Positions 22,745 to 34,403 are shown, counted from the first letter of the stretch. The stretch: 64,000 nt of DNA from Siphonodentalium dalli (GCA_032622095.1 CP136066.1:46412911-46476910); one strand, 5' to 3'. Numbers and translations: made by a program. The notes: generated by a model from the letters alone, not told the origin.

Positions 22745-23467
22745 CTAGGTGACCCGACTTCGTCCGGGCTTGGACCTTGAATTGACCATTTTGAAGGTCA
22801 CGGTCAGGACGGTAACGATTTGACCCGTCCAAAACACAAAAGTACCCGTCGAAATCAATCCGGTTTTACCAGATTTGACATTGAATTGATCATTTTGAAG
22901 GCCAAGGTCAGGTCGGGGTCACGATTTGACCCGTCCAAAACACTCAGTGGACAAAAGTAACCCTGTGTATAAAATTTCGTCGAAATCCCATCAAAATTGA
23001 CGATTTGACCTTGAATTGACCCGACTTCAAGGTCAAGGTCACGTCGCACGGGCAAATGAATATGCCTATGAGACTCCCCATACGAAAGTACCCCCACATA
23101 CAAAGTTTCATCGAAATCCCGTGATATTCGGGCGTTTGACCTTTAAATGACCCGATTTAAAGGTTAAGATCACGTCACACGGGCAAATTAATAGGCCTAT
23201 GCCACCCCCCGACCGAAAGTACCCCCACATACCAAGTTTCACCGAAATCCCGTGATATTCGGACGTTTGACCTAGAAATGATCCGATTTCAAGGTCAATG
23301 TCACGTCGCACGGGCAAATTAATATGCATATGCCACTCCCCGGCCGAATGTACCCGCACATACGAAGTTTCATCGAAATCGGGTCGGCCGTTTTCGAGTT
23401 CATCGCGAACACACACACACTCACACACCACACACAGACACACACACAGATCTTCCAAATATATAAT
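22745..23467. repeat. Element with ~131-bp cores and AGGTCA half-sites
   Basis: Head ACTAGGTGACCCGACTTCGT, then cores starting GTTTGACCT/GATTTGACC near 22870, 23000, 23131 and 23263. A (CA)n-rich tract lies at 23406-23452 and the tail is TCTTCCAAATATATAAT. Cores contain TTCAAGGTCAAGGTCA (23026-23041), with diverged versions in the others and outside at 22785-22800 and 25905-25920. TCAAGGTCA matches the known ERR/SF-1-type extended nuclear-receptor half-site, but in a repeat this may be coincidence. Head and tail styles match the elements that follow. Confidence 0.7.
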
Positions 23468-23469
23468 AG

Positions 23470-25776
23470 ACTAGCCGATGAGCCCGACGTTGTCCGGGCT
23501 ATTCAAAAACCAAATTTCAAGTCGATAGCTCTACCCGTTTCCGAGATCTGGTCTGCGCATGCGCGAAGCTGGCGTCGCACGGACTCGGCGACCCGATAAA
23601 ATTCGTATTCGGGGCAAGATACATTCACACACCAAATTTCAAGTCGATAGCTCCACCCTTTTCCGAGGGTGACCCGATCAAATTCGTAGCCTGGTCAAAC
23701 TACACACACGTACCAATTTTCGAGTCGATAGCTCCACCCGTTTCCGAGATCTTGTCTGCGCATGCGCTGCACGGGCGCCGCACGGGCTCGCCAATACGAC
23801 AACGACGACCGCCTGATCAAACTACAGACACGTACCAACAAACAAAATTTCAAGTCGATAGCTCCACCCGTTTCCGAGATCTGGTATGCGCATGCGCGAA
23901 GCTGGCGTCGCACGGGCTCGGCGACCCGATAAAATTCGTATCCGGGGCAACATACATTCACATACTAAATTTCAAGTCGATAGCTCCACCCGTTTCCGAA
24001 ATCTCGTCTGCGCATGCGCGATGCTGGCGTCGCACGGGCTCGGCGACCCGATAAAATTCGTATCCGGGACAAGATACATTCACATACCAAATTTCAAGTC
24101 GATAGCTCCACCTGTTTCCGAGATCTCGTCTGCGCATGCGCGAAGCTGGCGTCGCACTGGCTCGGCGACCCGATAAAATTCGTATTCGGGGCAAGATACA
24201 TTCACATACCAAATTTCAAGTCGATAGCTCCACCCGTTTCCGAGATCTCGTCTGCGCATGCGCTGCACGGGCGTCGCACGGTCTCGCCAATACGACAACG
24301 ACCACCGCCTGGTCAAACTACACACATGTACCAAGTTTCGTCCCGATCGGTCGAGAATCGTAGATTTGTATTAATGACAAACAGACAGACATACAGAGGT
24401 CTTCAAAATATATGATACTAGCCGATGAGCCCGACGTTGTCCGGGCTATTCAAAAACCAAATTTCAAGTCGATAGCTCCACCCGTTTCCGAGATCTGGTC
24501 TGCGCATGCGCGAAGCTGGCGTCGCACGTGCTCGGCGACCCGATAAAATTCGTATCCGGGGCAAGATACATTCACGTACCAAGTTTCAAGTCGATAGCTC
24601 CACCCGTTTCCGAGATCTCGTCTGCGCATGCGCGAAGCTGGTGTCGCACGGGCTCGGCGACCCGATAAAATTCGCATCCGGGGCAAGATACATTCACATA
24701 GCAAATTTCAAGTCGATAGCTCCACCCGTTTCCGAGATCTCGTCTGCGCATGCGCGAAGCGGGCGCCGCACGGTCCCGATCGGTCGAGAATCGTAGATTT
24801 GTATTAATGACAAACAGACATACATACAGAGGTCTTCAAAATATATGATACTAGCCGATGAGCCCGACGTTGTCCGGGCTATTCAAAAACCAAATTTCAA
24901 GTCGATAGCTCCACCCGTTTCCGAGATCTGGTCTGCGCATGCGCGAAGCTGGCGTCGCACGTGCTCGGCGACCCGATAAAATTCGTATCCGGGGCAAGAT
25001 ACATTCACATACCAAATTTCAAGTCGATAGCTCCACCCGTTTCCGAGATATCGTCTGCGCATGCGCGAAGCTGGTGTCACACGGGCTCGGCGACCCGATA
25101 AAATTCGCATCCGGGGCAAGATACATTCACATAGCAAATTTCAAGTCGATAGCTCCACCCGTTTCCGAGATCTCGTCTGCGCATGCGCGAAGCGGGCGCC
25201 GCACGGGCTCGCCAATACGACAACGACGACCGCCTGGTCAAACTACACTCACGTCCCAAGTTTCGTCCCGATCGGTCAAGAATCGTAGATTTGTATTAAT
25301 GACAAACAAACAAACAAACATACATACAGACAGAGGTCTTCAAAATATATATGAGACTAGCCGATGAGCCCGACGTTGTCCGGGCTATTCGACCCGATAA
25401 AATTCGTATCCGGGGCAAGATACATTCACATACCAAATTTCAAGTCGATAGCTCCACCCGTTTCCGAGATCTCGTCTGCGCATGCGCGAAGCTGGAGTCG
25501 CACGGGCTCGGCGACCCGATACAATTTGTACCCGGCGCAAGATACATTCACATAGCAAATTTCAAGTCGATAGCTCCACCCGTTCCCGAGATCTCGTCTG
25601 CGCATGCGCGAATCGGGCGCCGCACGGGCTCGCCAATACGACAACGTTCACCGCCTGATCAAACTACACACACGTACCAAGTTTCGTCCCGATCGGTCGA
25701 GAATCGTAGATTTGTATTAATGACAAACAAACAAACAAACATACATACAGACAGAGGTCTTCAAAATATATATGAG
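23470..25776. repeat. Four head-to-tail elements with 122-bp cores and NRF-1-like sites
   Basis: Units start with ACTAGCCGATGAGCCCGACG at 23470, 24417, 24850 and 25356 (947, 433, 506 and 421 bp). The last three units end with an (ACAA/ACAGACA)-type microsatellite and AGGTCTTCAAAATATAT. Inside are 122-bp cores: CAAGTCGATAGCTCCACCCG, GTTTCCGAGATC, TGCGCATGCGC, then CTCGGCGACCCGATAAAATTC. TGCGCATGCGC occurs 14 times (first 23554-23564, last 25599-25609), typically 122 bp apart. The array is CpG-rich against an AT-rich background. ORFs on both strands are repeat artefacts. Head, tandem cores, tetranucleotide tract and tail resemble pearl/Helitron-associated elements. Confidence 0.85.
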
Positions 25777-26650
25777 ACTAGCAGGTTAGCCCGCCACTGG
25801 CGGCGTTCGTCAGAAACCTGATAAATTTTTTTTTGTTAATTAAATTTTTTTTAATAGTTTTTGGTTTTTCAATATTTTACCCGATTTGACCTTGAATTGA
25901 TCATTTTCAAGGTCAAGGTCAGGTCGGGGTCACAATTTAACCCGTCCATGACACTTCCCGTAGGTAGCAAGTGTGAGCGCAATCGGTTCGAGTCTATAAA
26001 GGACACATGCACACATATATATAATTTGTGTGTACCCGTTTCGAGGTGAAAATCACCTAGGGCGGAAAAACTGACCCGATCCGCGTTCCTAGGAAGCCTT
26101 AAGTACGTAAAAATCACCCAACACGCATATATATAATTTGTGGGTACCCGTTTCAAGGTGAAAATCACCTAGGGCGGAAAAACTGACACGATCCGCGTTC
26201 CTAGGAAGCCCTGAGTACGTAAGAATCACACAACACGCTCATGTCTGTATAATGACGCACACGCCGAGACCCAGACGTAAGAATCACATTGCGAAAACTA
26301 ATAAAAAATGTAGAGTTACGCCTCTTAGATCCATACGTCGATGACTATAAAGAGCGTTACCCGGTTAAATCTCCCAATATGGAAGATATAAGGAGCGTTG
26401 GTGTGTTAACCCCCACGGTGCCATTTTTTTGTGATTGGGCAGGGAGAAGCGGTGCTCTGAGCTTGTCCAAAATGCGACGTGGACGATCCCCGTGGATTTT
26501 TACACTTATATACGAAATTTGAGGTCGATCCGCGCAGCCGTTTTCGATTCTATGAAGTACCCACATACACACATATATACACACACATATATATATATAC
26601 GTAGTTCTCAAAATATATAGGAGATACGGAAGTCTCAAAATATATATATA
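25777..26650. repeat. Further ACTAG-headed element with a two-copy ~120-bp core
   Basis: Head ACTAGCAGGTTAGCCCGCC, a T-rich stretch, AAGGTCAAGGTCAGGTC at 25909-25925, then a direct duplication at about 26020-26245. Each copy has GAAAATCACCTAGGGCGG, GATCCGCGTTCCTAGGAAGC and GTACGTAA. The tail has CACATATATAC microsatellite and TCTCAAAATATATA at about 26590 and 26630. It continues the head-to-tail series started at 22745. Confidence 0.65.
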
Positions 26651-26929
26651 GATATGCGGATTCCAGTAGCTTTATAACGGTATATCTGGGGAGATATCTG
26701 ATGCTATATTCGTGATTATCTGGGATGATTTCGGTATATACCAAAGGTATATACTGTAAAAACAAAGCGCACCATCCGTGCTCGCAGGGTTAATACGTTA
26801 GAGTGAAATTGACATGGTTTTGTGAAATCGGTCCGAAACATGAAATTTGTTTGGCTTTTCAATGAGTTAATTGACCCGATGAAAAATTGTTTAATCAAGA
26901 GGAATTATGATACCCGTCCCTAAAAGAGG

Positions 26930-27105
26930 TATGTCAACGATGTCGTTGTTGTTGGCATTCACGGCTCATGGCCACCCGAAAATTCTCACATTGCCGTAAA
27001 GAGCAAATAGCATTGTGTGTTTTCTCGCCAACAAAGTCGTTGTTGTTGGCATTCACGGCTTGGCGAGTCCAACAATGTCGTTGTTGTTGGCATTCACGGC
27101 TTGAG
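26930..27105. repeat. Three copies of a GTCGTTGTTGTTGGCATTCACGG motif region
   Basis: TCGTTGTTGTTGGCATTCAC occurs at about 26942, 27035 and 27078, two of the copies preceded by CAACGATG/CAACAATG. It looks like a short local duplication. Overlapping ORFs differ between copies, so no gene is called. Confidence 0.7.
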
Positions 27106-29387
27106 GCAGCGTGGTTTTGCTGTCAGCCAAGGACTATTTTGTTTTCAAGAAAAGCGTTCGCAAACGTCTTATTTATTGACATGTATTATATTTATAAAAA
27201 TGTAATTTATCCTTGCATGTTAAACAAAATGTGTTTTATGTCGGTTGATGGACACGCGACTGGACATTCGTCAACTATCTAGTTTACGAATGCCCAGTAG
27301 CTCGTCCATTAATCCTGACCGAAAGATCAGGAAATGATCACGCATGACGGAGAACAACTGCCAACCCCTACGAGGACAGAGCTTACCGTGGTTCGTTTTG
27401 CCCTCTGGAGTTTAGCGAATCTGCCCATCGGACGTGGTTAAGTCAGCATACATGCACAACAATGTCACAATGACCCCTCCCCAATATGGTCACCCCTAAT
27501 GGATGTTGGATTATTCACCCAACACAGGTAGGTCGAATCAACATACACGGTAGAAGGGTCAATAGTGACCTACATGTTGGGATGGATTTAACCGCATATG
27601 AGGTAAATTTGACCTCTGAAATTCGTTTTATGAATAAAGTTGACAAATCGATCACTATTAACACCGGATGAAATGCAAAATGTATGGGTTGCTTCGGATT
27701 GACTTGTGGAACATATCTGAACATTCATAGGTTATGTCATCGCGTATACACACAAGTCCACGACAAATTATTGCTCTTAAATATTGATTTTAAAACTGGG
27801 TCACAAGCCGCTGAGCGGACACCCAAGATGACGATCCGATTTCTTCGTTAAATTTCGGTAGTTTCCGATACGATATCTCGAGTTCTATCCTTTCAATATC
27901 ACCGATTTATATGTCAAATGACAGGGAATTTTTTTGCTAATAAGACATTATTATGGGTGAGCTGGCCGATTTCTAGAATTAAAAGGGTTTTGATAGTTGG
28001 TATATGTTTTAGCCGAAATCGATGTTGTGAACCTTGTCACTGGTATATTCTATGTTGGTACTTTAGTACCCCCCATCCAAGAGCCTTTGTGTGGAAACTT
28101 GTTAATGAGTTAGACCATGCCAGCGCAAACAATCGTATCTCAAGCTGATCTCAAGCTAAACAAATACAAATATCATGTCTTAATTGTTATACTATGGCTG
28201 GCACGGTCTAACTTTTTAAACATATTCCAATGGTATCCTATATCATTGTACCGATGGGGTTCGTTTAACAACCAATGACTATCCCATCCCTGTGTTGATA
28301 TCAGAATGATGAGATCACCCGATGGTTGAGAGGCGACAGTTCAACTCAGCATTTGAATAATTCACCAAGTTGTGAATAATTTCATGCACATTTGATATTA
28401 AATTATATACCAGCTTTGTGAAGGCTCGCAAGGATATCATATTGTCCTGCAACCTCACTTCGTGAATTATTTGTCAACATTTGTATCCCTCCTCCCTTGA
28501 CTTATTAGTCCAGGTCCACCTTGCAAATGTAGGAACGACCAAAGAGGCATCGGGCATCACTCATTTCAAAAGTTGGAAGAAAGCCGAAATTATATATCTC
28601 AACACAAAACCCTTCGAATGGACTGGTAACCGAATAGACCCGTTGCTCTGCGCACCCACAGACTATACCATCGACACGATTGATATGTACACGTTGGTAT
28701 TTCATTGGAATAGCATTAGCTCAATGTGTGGTAAACGAAATAGATACCATTAGTAGCGTTCATATGGGGGGGGGGCAACAATTTCTAGTGTATAAGTATT
28801 GGACTGTCGGGAGTAGGCGGGACGACTGGAAGTTAACCGACTGAAATTCAATTTGTTTTTGGAATGTTGCCTATTGGTTTCTGAACGATAATTCAAGGTG
28901 GCAACCAAGACGAAAATTACCTTAACATACACAAAAGTTTATTATCACAAAAAAAATAAAATATGTTTGATCCAGAAACTCGTCAGCACTGTATAAAAAC
29001 AGTTTGAAATTCAGAGACAAAATATTTTATCAACGCTGATAAATAATACAGATGCAAGTGCTCCGACGGTCAACGAGCAATTGATTCATGCAGCAGGAAT
29101 ATACAACACCACTTTGATTGAAAGGTAATTGGTAGATAATCATCGTATTGAAAGTGGCTCAATTCCGTTTTCCTCGCGGTGCGTGAATCGGTTTTTAAAT
29201 ATGTTATAACCCACCTGGGTATCTGAACAAGAAACCCAGACTGTGGCGCTACGTGCCTTGCTGTGTGTTTCTTTACAGAAGCCCAAGCGGTTTTAGCATT
29301 CACGTGTAGAACAGTCTTCGCTGCAGCCATTTACAATATGGTATCACCGATTAAAGTAGTTTTCGGTCCCAATAAATACAAGAATCA
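27106..29387. other. Intergenic, no gene recognised
   Basis: Downstream (3') side of the complete SDR gene. The 90-residue ORF at 28481-28753 has no recognisable domain. Near-identical AGACCATGCCAGCGCAA and rearranged words around 28110 and 28197 hint at small inverted repeats. A poly-G run is at about 28766. Confidence 0.45.
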
Positions 29388-29770
29388 TTAAAATCAACAT
29401 ATTTCGATCATTTTCGAGGACCTCCGCGAATTCGGGGAACTCCGCAAAGAGACCTCCGCAAATAGGAACCTACTGCAAATTGTCACACCGATCAGCACCA
29501 ATTAACGAACCGTGGCTGACTCGGCTGTATCCGACTAACCTCTTTACAATACGTATCAATTGAGATATATACGCACCCGTTCCCTCATTAAAATCAACAT
29601 ATTTGGACAATTTTAGGGGACATCCGCGAATTCGGGACGTTCGCAAATTTTACTCCGCAAATAGGGGACCTACTGCAAACTGTCACACCGAACAGCACCT
29701 AAATAACCAACCGGTGGCTGACTCGGCTGTCTCAGACTACACTCTTTAAAATACGTATCAATTGACATAC
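29388..29770. repeat. ~198-bp direct tandem duplication
   Basis: ATTAAAATCAACATATTT opens both copies (29389 and 29587). ACCTACTGCAAA, TGTCACACCGA, GTGGCTGACTCGGCTGT and ATACGTATCAATTGA recur in the same order. It is non-coding, about 0.6 kb beyond the last exon of the SDR gene. Confidence 0.8.
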
Positions 29771-30158
29771 GCATTTTACAAATTATATTTTTAATTTCTT
29801 CTATTTGTAATTGGCATAGCTTATCACAAACCAAAATCAACGACAATAAACAAAATTGAAATTCCAACTACACCTATTACCGGACTCGGGGTCGCACTAC
29901 AACTTGTAATGCGTCCCAAAAACAACCGGAAAACCCCATTATCTATAAATAAAACTCCCAGCGAACCATAGCTATCTAGAATCTCTACATCAGTATACAC
30001 CCGAGGGCGTAATGAATGCTTCTTACGCGGTGTTTACAAGTTAGCCATCCATATACTCACTTTGTCCTCTATCCTCAGTTGTCCACTTACAGGGCGTGAT
30101 CAACGTCACCATAACTTACTCGTATTTAAATTAGCGCAGTACTATTGATCGCTCAGTT

Positions 30159-30164
30159 TTTATT
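30159..30164 (-). terminator. Candidate polyadenylation signal of the complete SDR gene
   Basis: Minus-strand AATAAA (plus TTTATT) about 160 bp beyond the stop codon, in the context GCAAATAAAAAC. It is the first canonical hexamer I see downstream of the stop. Its position is plausible, but transcript evidence is needed to place the 3' end. Confidence 0.5.
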
Positions 30165-30325
30165 TGCACATTCTGATTACGCGCATCGTTGTGCGCGGAT
30201 TCATACATGCATATGTGACAATATATTTCCATAAAAAAGTCCTGTATCCAAATGCACGGTGGTAATAGCCGTCTATCAAGCATCATGATAATGTGAAAAA
30301 TTGCAGCGGCCACTGACACTGACCA

Positions 30326-30367
30326 TCAGGATGTCTGTTCGGTTGGTCGAATGAGGATGTCGTGTAC
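30326..30367 (-). CDS. SDR complete copy, exon 7 (C-terminus and stop)
   Basis: A 42-bp terminal exon, 13 codons plus TGA, after the acceptor CTGTTCTAG. It encodes VHDILIRPTEQTS (residues 240-252). The family ends in a matching motif (human ..GDIQMRPTEQVT), which closes the active-site cleft. It is too short to be seen as an ORF and was found by matching the conserved RPTEQ end on the minus strand. Its phase agrees with exon 6. Confidence 0.9.
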   Translation of the reverse strand, partial: VHDILIRPTEQTS

Positions 30368-30834
30368 CTAGAACAGATATTTATAAATGGAAAATTATAC
30401 ATTAACTGATGATCGTCATCTCCTTGGGAGAAAAAAACAAAACTATGATCCACATATATTTATGACACACGAGCCCTACAACCAGTGTATGTCCATTGAC
30501 TATGGCTGGCTGAAAAATGACGGTCATTGAGCGAATTACCAGAAGCAAAAATAAAAACAGATAATACTTGTTGTCTCACTGTTTGTACACTTTTCCCATG
30601 CATGACATGCAAATGCAACCATTGCACCACCGTCGCTTATAATTACATAAATTCAACAATTAATACCTATATTAATACATGTAGCTTGAAAATCGATAAA
30701 CATAAATCAATTTTCAGCACCGATATAAAAACAAAAGACGTTTTTATCACACGATTTTGACTGTTTTGTGATATAACTGTGCAACCGAGTCAGTGTGTTT
30801 AGGTTGTATTCGCCCAAATTAACGAGTCGCAGCT

Positions 30835-31040
30835 CCTAAATCAACATAGTGGAGCTTCTGTGTACCACAAAGCAACGTATTTTGGGCTTCCTGGTACCAT
30901 ATACAGCAACGCGATGAAGAATCTTTGTACCCTAAAGCAACATATTGGCACTTCATGGTACCCTAAATCAACGTATATTGGAGAACCGAGAGCCCCAAAT
31001 GAACAGTTTGAACAGGTACCCTATAATCGAAATTGTGGAG
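30835..31040. repeat. Degenerate ~40-bp tandem repeat in intron 6
   Basis: Five or so loose copies of a 'tggtaccctaaatcaacgta-attgg' phrase (e.g. TGTACCACAAAGCAACGTAT, GTACCCTAAAGCAACATATT, GGTACCCTAAATCAACGTAT). The 65-residue plus-strand ORF over it is a by-product. Confidence 0.6.
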
Positions 31041-31156
31041 AGCTCCATTGGTACTAGATCATGTCATGAATCTCTACACAAACTGCGCCTGGCGTAGCAA
31101 TACAGAGTAGAGGTTCTTGGCATGATGTACATGGGTACCAGAATCGACGTAATTAC

Positions 31157-31222
31157 CTGGATGTGGGGTGCAGCTGATAGGGAATATATCACAGCATCAG
31201 CGATGTCGTCAGGTTGTAGACA
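31157..31222 (-). CDS. SDR complete copy, exon 6
   Basis: 66 bp, 22 codons, phase 0. Acceptor CTTTGTAG before TGTCTACAA, donor GTAATT after ..ATCCAG. It encodes CLQPDDIADAVIYSLSAAPHIQ (split here: CLQPDDIADAVIYSL, then SAAPHIQ; residues 218-239), matching the family's CL-PEDVAEAVIYVLSTPAHIQ helix region that follows the substrate-binding loop. Two acidic changes (PDD, ADA) relative to the usual PED, AEA are conservative. Confidence 0.9.
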
Positions 31223-31723
31223 CTACAAAGAAAAGAGCGAATGTAGACGAAAAGCTCGTTCAAATGAAAGAGTCAAACATGGGAAGAAGAGCTACTGATT
31301 CACTTTATTGTCAAAGGAAAAGGAATATAACTGTTTTAACTATACTTGGTGCCAAAATCTCGGCACGCATATCGAACACCATTCATCATATTATTTAAGT
31401 TCGAAATGTGGTGTATTCCGATCTAGAAATGGTCTTAACTAAATATATAAGGCCATGACACTCTCTCCCTGGCCGGAACATAACTACACCTTCATGTGCA
31501 CCATGTACAGTCCATTTTACTGGGATTGAAACGAATAATGACAAAGATGGTGACGATGGACTATGCTGACAACTAAATGACGATAATCTCTTTCCAGAAG
31601 TTATTTAACTGTCCGCGGGAAGAATTCGCAGAAGCTGTATGATCAAAATTATTCATGGCCCTATTCATATAATCATTTAGACACCCTACTTTTTCGCTAC
31701 ATCAAGTTCGTGTTAGTGCTGAC

Positions 31724-31810
31724 CTGTAGGCTACTGTACAGCGCTTGAGACGTTTGTTCGTCGAAATTCCGTGCAAAGAACTCTGTCTCGACTATTCCTG
31801 GACTGATACT
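31724..31810 (-). CDS. SDR complete copy, exon 5 (SPG exon)
   Basis: 87 bp, 29 codons, phase 0. Acceptor GATTTCAG before AGTATCAG, donor GTCAGCAC after ..CTACAG. It begins SISPGIVETEFF (residues 189-200), the SDR segment in which Pro-Gly and the following V-x-T bind the nicotinamide end of the cofactor, and continues into the variable substrate loop (ARNFDEQTSQALYSSLQ). The family usually has Cys at the first position; here it is Ser. Confidence 0.92.
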
Positions 31811-31874
31811 CTGAAATCAGAACAAAGAATGGCGGCTTCAATTTTGACCGCAAGAAAAAATATGCAAAATACAC

Positions 31875-32441
31875 AGACAATAGTTAACTGTTCTGAGCAT
31901 CGTACGGTTTTTCTCCTCGGGTGAGAAGCGGAGGATTATTTTAACGAGGCACTATGATTCAGAACGACACAAAAAGTGACGCCATGACGCAGTGCTGAGA
32001 GTAGGAAAACATCCTGAGAATAGGATATGTTTTATTTTATTTTCATAAACTTTTTACGTCAAAATATAAATCATATCGCCACTCACAGAAGACCGAACGT
32101 GTTATCCTACTCTCAAGATGTTATCCTACTCTCAGCACTGCGTCATGGCGTCAGTTTTAGCGTCATTCGGTATACTTGCGCGTTATGTTAATATAAATGG
32201 CTGGTGATGTTATTTTGCATTAAGAACGTATTAGGTCTGACCCTGTGTTTCAGTGTGGTCTGGGTCGTAACAATCCGGTATAAAACATATAATAAACACA
32301 ATAGTCAACTGTTCTGAGTAGCGTACGGGTTTTCCCCTCTCGTGTGATGCGGCTAGCGCCTCGTAAAAATAATCCTTCGCATATCACTTGAGGAGAACAA
32401 CCGTAGGCTAATCAGAACAGTTAACCATTGTCTATATCTCC
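31875..32441. mobile_element. Nested foldback elements in intron 4
   Basis: Outer arms: GACAATAGTTAACTGTTCTG..CGTACGG..TTCTCCTC..GGATTATTTTAACGAGGC (about 31877-31954) and its inverse at about 32362-32441. A third partial arm is at 32300-32350. Within lies a second hairpin: TGACGCCATGACGCAGTGCT plus GAGAGTAGGA (31979-32008) inverted at 32122-32155 (TCCTACTCTC, AGCACTGCGTCATGGCGTCA). No coding sequence. Both are MITE-like and begin about 65 bp from exon 5. Confidence 0.75.
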
Positions 32442-33391
32442 CACCTTATTGACACCGCGCAACTAGTATCTGTACTTGGTCTATACCAGAACACTATAAC
32501 AGTGTTTGCAAGTTACTTTTTAATTCCTCAAGACAGTCGACAAATACTGGTCAATCAATACCATACATTTCAGGAAACTCTTACAATATAATTATATCAG
32601 TGGTGTTTTATATGGTTTAGGAAAAGTTAAGATATATTAAGAGGCAGTTAATATGATAGCTATTATAGTATCGATGGGTGGAGGGATAACCCGTATTTAA
32701 TGTGGTGGTGTTTACATAGCTAATCCTCTTGTGGTGTGCCCTTCTGATCAAGCAACCCTTCAACCATTGTATTGTTCGGTGATTGGTTTATTGTTGTATG
32801 ATAAAACACAATAGATATGCGATTATAATTATTAACTAACTGCTTTCCTATGTAATATAAAAAGTCGTTCAAGCCACGAAACATAAGACTTAAGAATGCA
32901 CTATCAGGTATAGCTTTTGGCAAATTCTAAAAGAATTTGGTAACAAATATTTTCATATGGCAAATTACATGTATTTGGCAAAAGTAAATGTTGGTCCAGG
33001 GCGGACCCTGGTCTAAACTCGTTTTATCCTTTTGCTTTTTATGATCTTTTGTAATCGTTTTCTGTGAAAGTGTTGTATGTGAGTATATATGGTTAATAGG
33101 CCTTGCCTCGCCTTGTTTTGTAATAGCATATATACAATTTTAACGTTGGAAAATGACACAGGATGGATATATTCTTAATATATCCACCATAGGCCATTGA
33201 CCCTACGATAAGTACCAGCCCAACCGGTTAGGGGTACGTGACCCATTGATATGCACGTATGTTGTGAATCATGTGCATGTGTGTGAAGAACGTGAGAGCG
33301 AATTAACCATACTTGATGATATTTCGCACTTGACGTTAAATATTTATCGAACCCAGTAAAGCTGTCGACACCATGCACATGAATCGCCCCC

Positions 33392-33410
33392 ATCTCTCTC
33401 TCTCTCTCTT
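33392..33410 (+). repeat. (CT)n microsatellite
   Basis: Run of CT dinucleotides in intron 4 of the complete SDR gene, a simple repeat. Confidence 0.9.
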
Positions 33411-33529
33411 TCTCCATCGCTCCTACCGTTTGCTTAATTTCATTACTTCTATCGCGTGTTTGTTGTATCAATCTTCTTTCTCTCATACATAACATGTGAA
33501 ACAATCCATAATTTCTTTCTACTATTAGT

Positions 33530-33724
33530 TGTCATTACTTATACATAGCTATATTGTTATAACATATTTCCTTGCTCTTGTCGGCGTTTAATTTGTATAT
33601 ATTCAGTGTTTTGACAATGGGGAGAGGATGTTACTGTAAGAGACAGCACTTGTCATCCCATCCCTTTTGCCTGCGTGTATGTTAATACTATATATGCATC
33701 GAGCAAATAAACTAAACTAAACTA
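33530..33724 (+). mobile_element. Candidate LINE 3' end with (AAACT)n tail
   Basis: The sequence ends AGCAAATAAACTAAACTAAAC, a short tandem tail following a polyadenylation-like AATAAA. That is typical of 3' ends of several invertebrate non-LTR elements. There is no coding part, only a 5'-truncated tail. Confidence 0.45.
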
Positions 33725-34139
33725 TGTGTGTGTGGCCGATTTAGTTATATGCATATAAAATTATATGGGAAGTTTATTCAGACACTGGGTCTCTTCTCTC
33801 CAGACAGCCGACTAGTGAAGGTCACGTGACTTTCACGGTGTCACATCGGTTACCTATTGTTTGTACCTTGTTATATTTATTAATGACAGTTTGCGAAATT
33901 TCGCGTGTTGAAAACTATGTTATGTAAACAACATTGTTACATTAATTTTTCAACAAACATTGTTCGTGAATATGATTTTCAGAATATTGTTCAATGATTT
34001 TGTCCCTGTCCAATGCTTTGCGTCAGGCTTTGGACTAAGTGGACATCGGTAATTCAACACTAACAGTATTAATTTTATCTAATTATTGATGATTGTTGTT
34101 TTGCCTTTGTGTTATTTTGAATGTAACCACTTTCGAAGG

Positions 34140-34403
34140 GATTTCGTCCCTTTAAAGTGAACACTCGCTCTGAACGATATGTGCTGCTGAACGCTCTTTA
34201 AAGTTTGTCGGTTTCCGTCATTCATACATTCGGACGCATTATATTCACCATGGCATGTAACCATTCAACAAAACTATCAACAAAGGCATGTTGAAAACCC
34301 ATATAATTGTATTAGCGGCTATCCAATTTTGTATATATTTGTATAATTGTGATCTCATGTATCATATTATATGGATGGTAATAAAATACTCATTCATTCA
34401 TTA
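34140..34403 (+). mobile_element. Candidate retroposon 3' end with (CATT)n tail
   Basis: Ends in GTAATAAAATACTCATTCATTCATT, that is AATAAA followed by a CATT microsatellite tail, common for non-LTR elements or SINEs. No protein part is seen. It lies in intron 4 of the SDR gene. Confidence 0.4.

Noticed and set aside
23324-25821. Many overlapping 70-156-residue ORFs on both strands
   Set aside because: They are translations of the 122-bp and 131-bp tandem cores; the same peptides recur in several frames and on both strands.
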